A stretch of 15,080 bases of DNA from an uncultured Treponema sp. (GTDB lineage Bacteria; Spirochaetota; Spirochaetia; Treponematales; Treponemataceae): contig CAJOQA010000128.1 of the NCBI GenBank assembly GCA_905236465.1, positions 1 to 15,080 of the forward strand. Direction: 5' to 3'. Numbering within the stretch: position 1 is the stretch's first letter; every line of letters starts with the position of its first letter. The position numbers were made by a program, and so were the translations under genes. This document shows positions 14,469-15,080 of this stretch, in pieces. The notes beneath the pieces were generated by a model that searched no databases, was not told the origin of the DNA, and saw only the letters and a program-made list of their open reading frames with translations.

Positions 14469-15080
14469 ATGTCTATTTTACAAGCATTTTTACTAGGCCT
14501 TTTGCAAGGAATCGCTGAATTTTTACCTATCTCTTCTTCTGGACATTTAAGTCTTGCGGAAAGCCTTTTAGGTCTTGATGATATACCCCTTCTTTTTGAT
14601 GTTTTACTGCACCTTGCAACTCTTTTGGCAGTTGTAGTTTTCTTCTGGAAGAAAATCTGGCAGCTTTTGTGTGCCTTTGGACGTTTGATTATTAGAAGAC
14701 CTATTTCAAATGATATGCTTAGCGAAGAAAAGAATCGTAGGTCTTTTATTCTTGCAATTTTTCTTGCTACCCTTGTTACTGGAGTTTTAGGGATTATAGT
14801 GGAAAAGCTATTGGGTGAAATACCAGTAAAATTTGTTTGTGTCGGCTTTATTATTACATCTTTCTTCCTTATAGCTTCTTCTATTAGCGTAAGACATTCT
14901 TCTTTACCTGAAGAGGGAAAGAGCCCTACTGCTTGGCAAGCCCTTTTTATAGGCTTTGCTCAAGGAATTGGAACTTTACCAGGAATTTCAAGAAGCGGTT
15001 CAACTATAGCAAGTGCCCTTTTTTGCGGACTTGATAGGACTGTAGCTGGGGAATTTTCCTTTTTAGTTTCCATCCCTGCA
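14469..15080 (+). CDS. uppP: Undecaprenyl-diphosphatase UppP (BacA), 3' end cut by the window
   Basis: This membrane enzyme dephosphorylates undecaprenyl diphosphate, recycling the lipid carrier for peptidoglycan and other envelope polymers; overproduction is known to give bacitracin resistance in other bacteria. The 204 codons in the window have no stop. Both family motifs are present: QGIAEFLPISSSGH at 13-26 with catalytic Glu/Ser/His residues, and PGISRSG at 171-177 with the essential Arg175. Hydrophobic segments lie near 42-60, 92-111 and 122-140, with more around the second motif. About a quarter of the usual length (roughly 265-280 residues) is missing past the window end. No Shine-Dalgarno site precedes the ATG; see the promoter at 14434-14462. 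Confidence 0.95.
   Translation, partial: MSILQAFLLGLLQGIAEFLPISSSGHLSLAESLLGLDDIPLLFDVLLHLATLLAVVVFFWKKIWQLLCAFGRLIIRRPISNDMLSEEKNRRSFILAIFLATLVTGVLGIIVEKLLGEIPVKFVCVGFIITSFFLIASSISVRHSSLPEEGKSPTAWQALFIGFAQGIGTLPGISRSGSTIASALFCGLDRTVAGEFSFLVSIPA

Overview
The window is a compact, AT-leaning bacterial chromosome segment with short intergenic gaps and no RNA genes, CRISPR array or insertion sequence that I could see. The gene mix (paired HypA/HypB, a multi-cluster Fe-S flavoprotein, several cytosolic peptidases, a Trp-rich membrane protein of DUF5692 type) fits an anaerobic, probably host-associated bacterium. My best guess is a gut or oral Treponema-like spirochaete, with an anaerobic Clostridia relative as the alternative. 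This is inferred from protein style and gene content, since no marker gene is present.

Left part (1-2709, plus strand): the 3' part of a DEAD/DEAH superfamily 2 helicase with a DUF3427-like C-terminus, followed 15 bp later by a NUDIX (MutT-type) hydrolase. A palindromic repeat lies at 2745-2765, between the NUDIX gene and the converging minus-strand operon.

Middle (2788-7625, minus strand): a four-gene operon reading hypB, a 904-residue GltD-like flavoprotein with extra ferredoxin domains, hypA, and a nine-segment Trp-rich membrane protein. HypA and HypB deliver nickel to metalloenzymes, but no nickel enzyme lies in the window. The operon starts from an extended -10 promoter with a 17-bp palindrome just downstream.

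Right part (7822-12999, plus strand): an ATPase_2/DUF234-type ATPase with a C-terminal nuclease-like signature, preceded by an 18-bp perfect hairpin. Next comes a tightly coupled set: a CmpB-like membrane protein (PF06541), an M24 Xaa-Pro-type peptidase and an M3 oligoendopeptidase F. An M18 aminopeptidase (13007-14380, minus) converges on this set with a 7-bp gap. It diverges from uppP (14469 onward, plus, cut by the window end). Three peptidases side by side suggest intracellular breakdown of imported peptides.

The most notable pattern is that three plus-strand genes (7822, 9296, 14469) lack a Shine-Dalgarno sequence. Each has a -35/17-bp/-10 promoter placed so that the predicted transcript start falls on, or one base before, the ATG, which suggests leaderless mRNAs. 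The other candidates for follow-up are the hypB/flavoprotein/hypA/membrane-protein operon and the low-GC helicase-NUDIX and ATPase genes.
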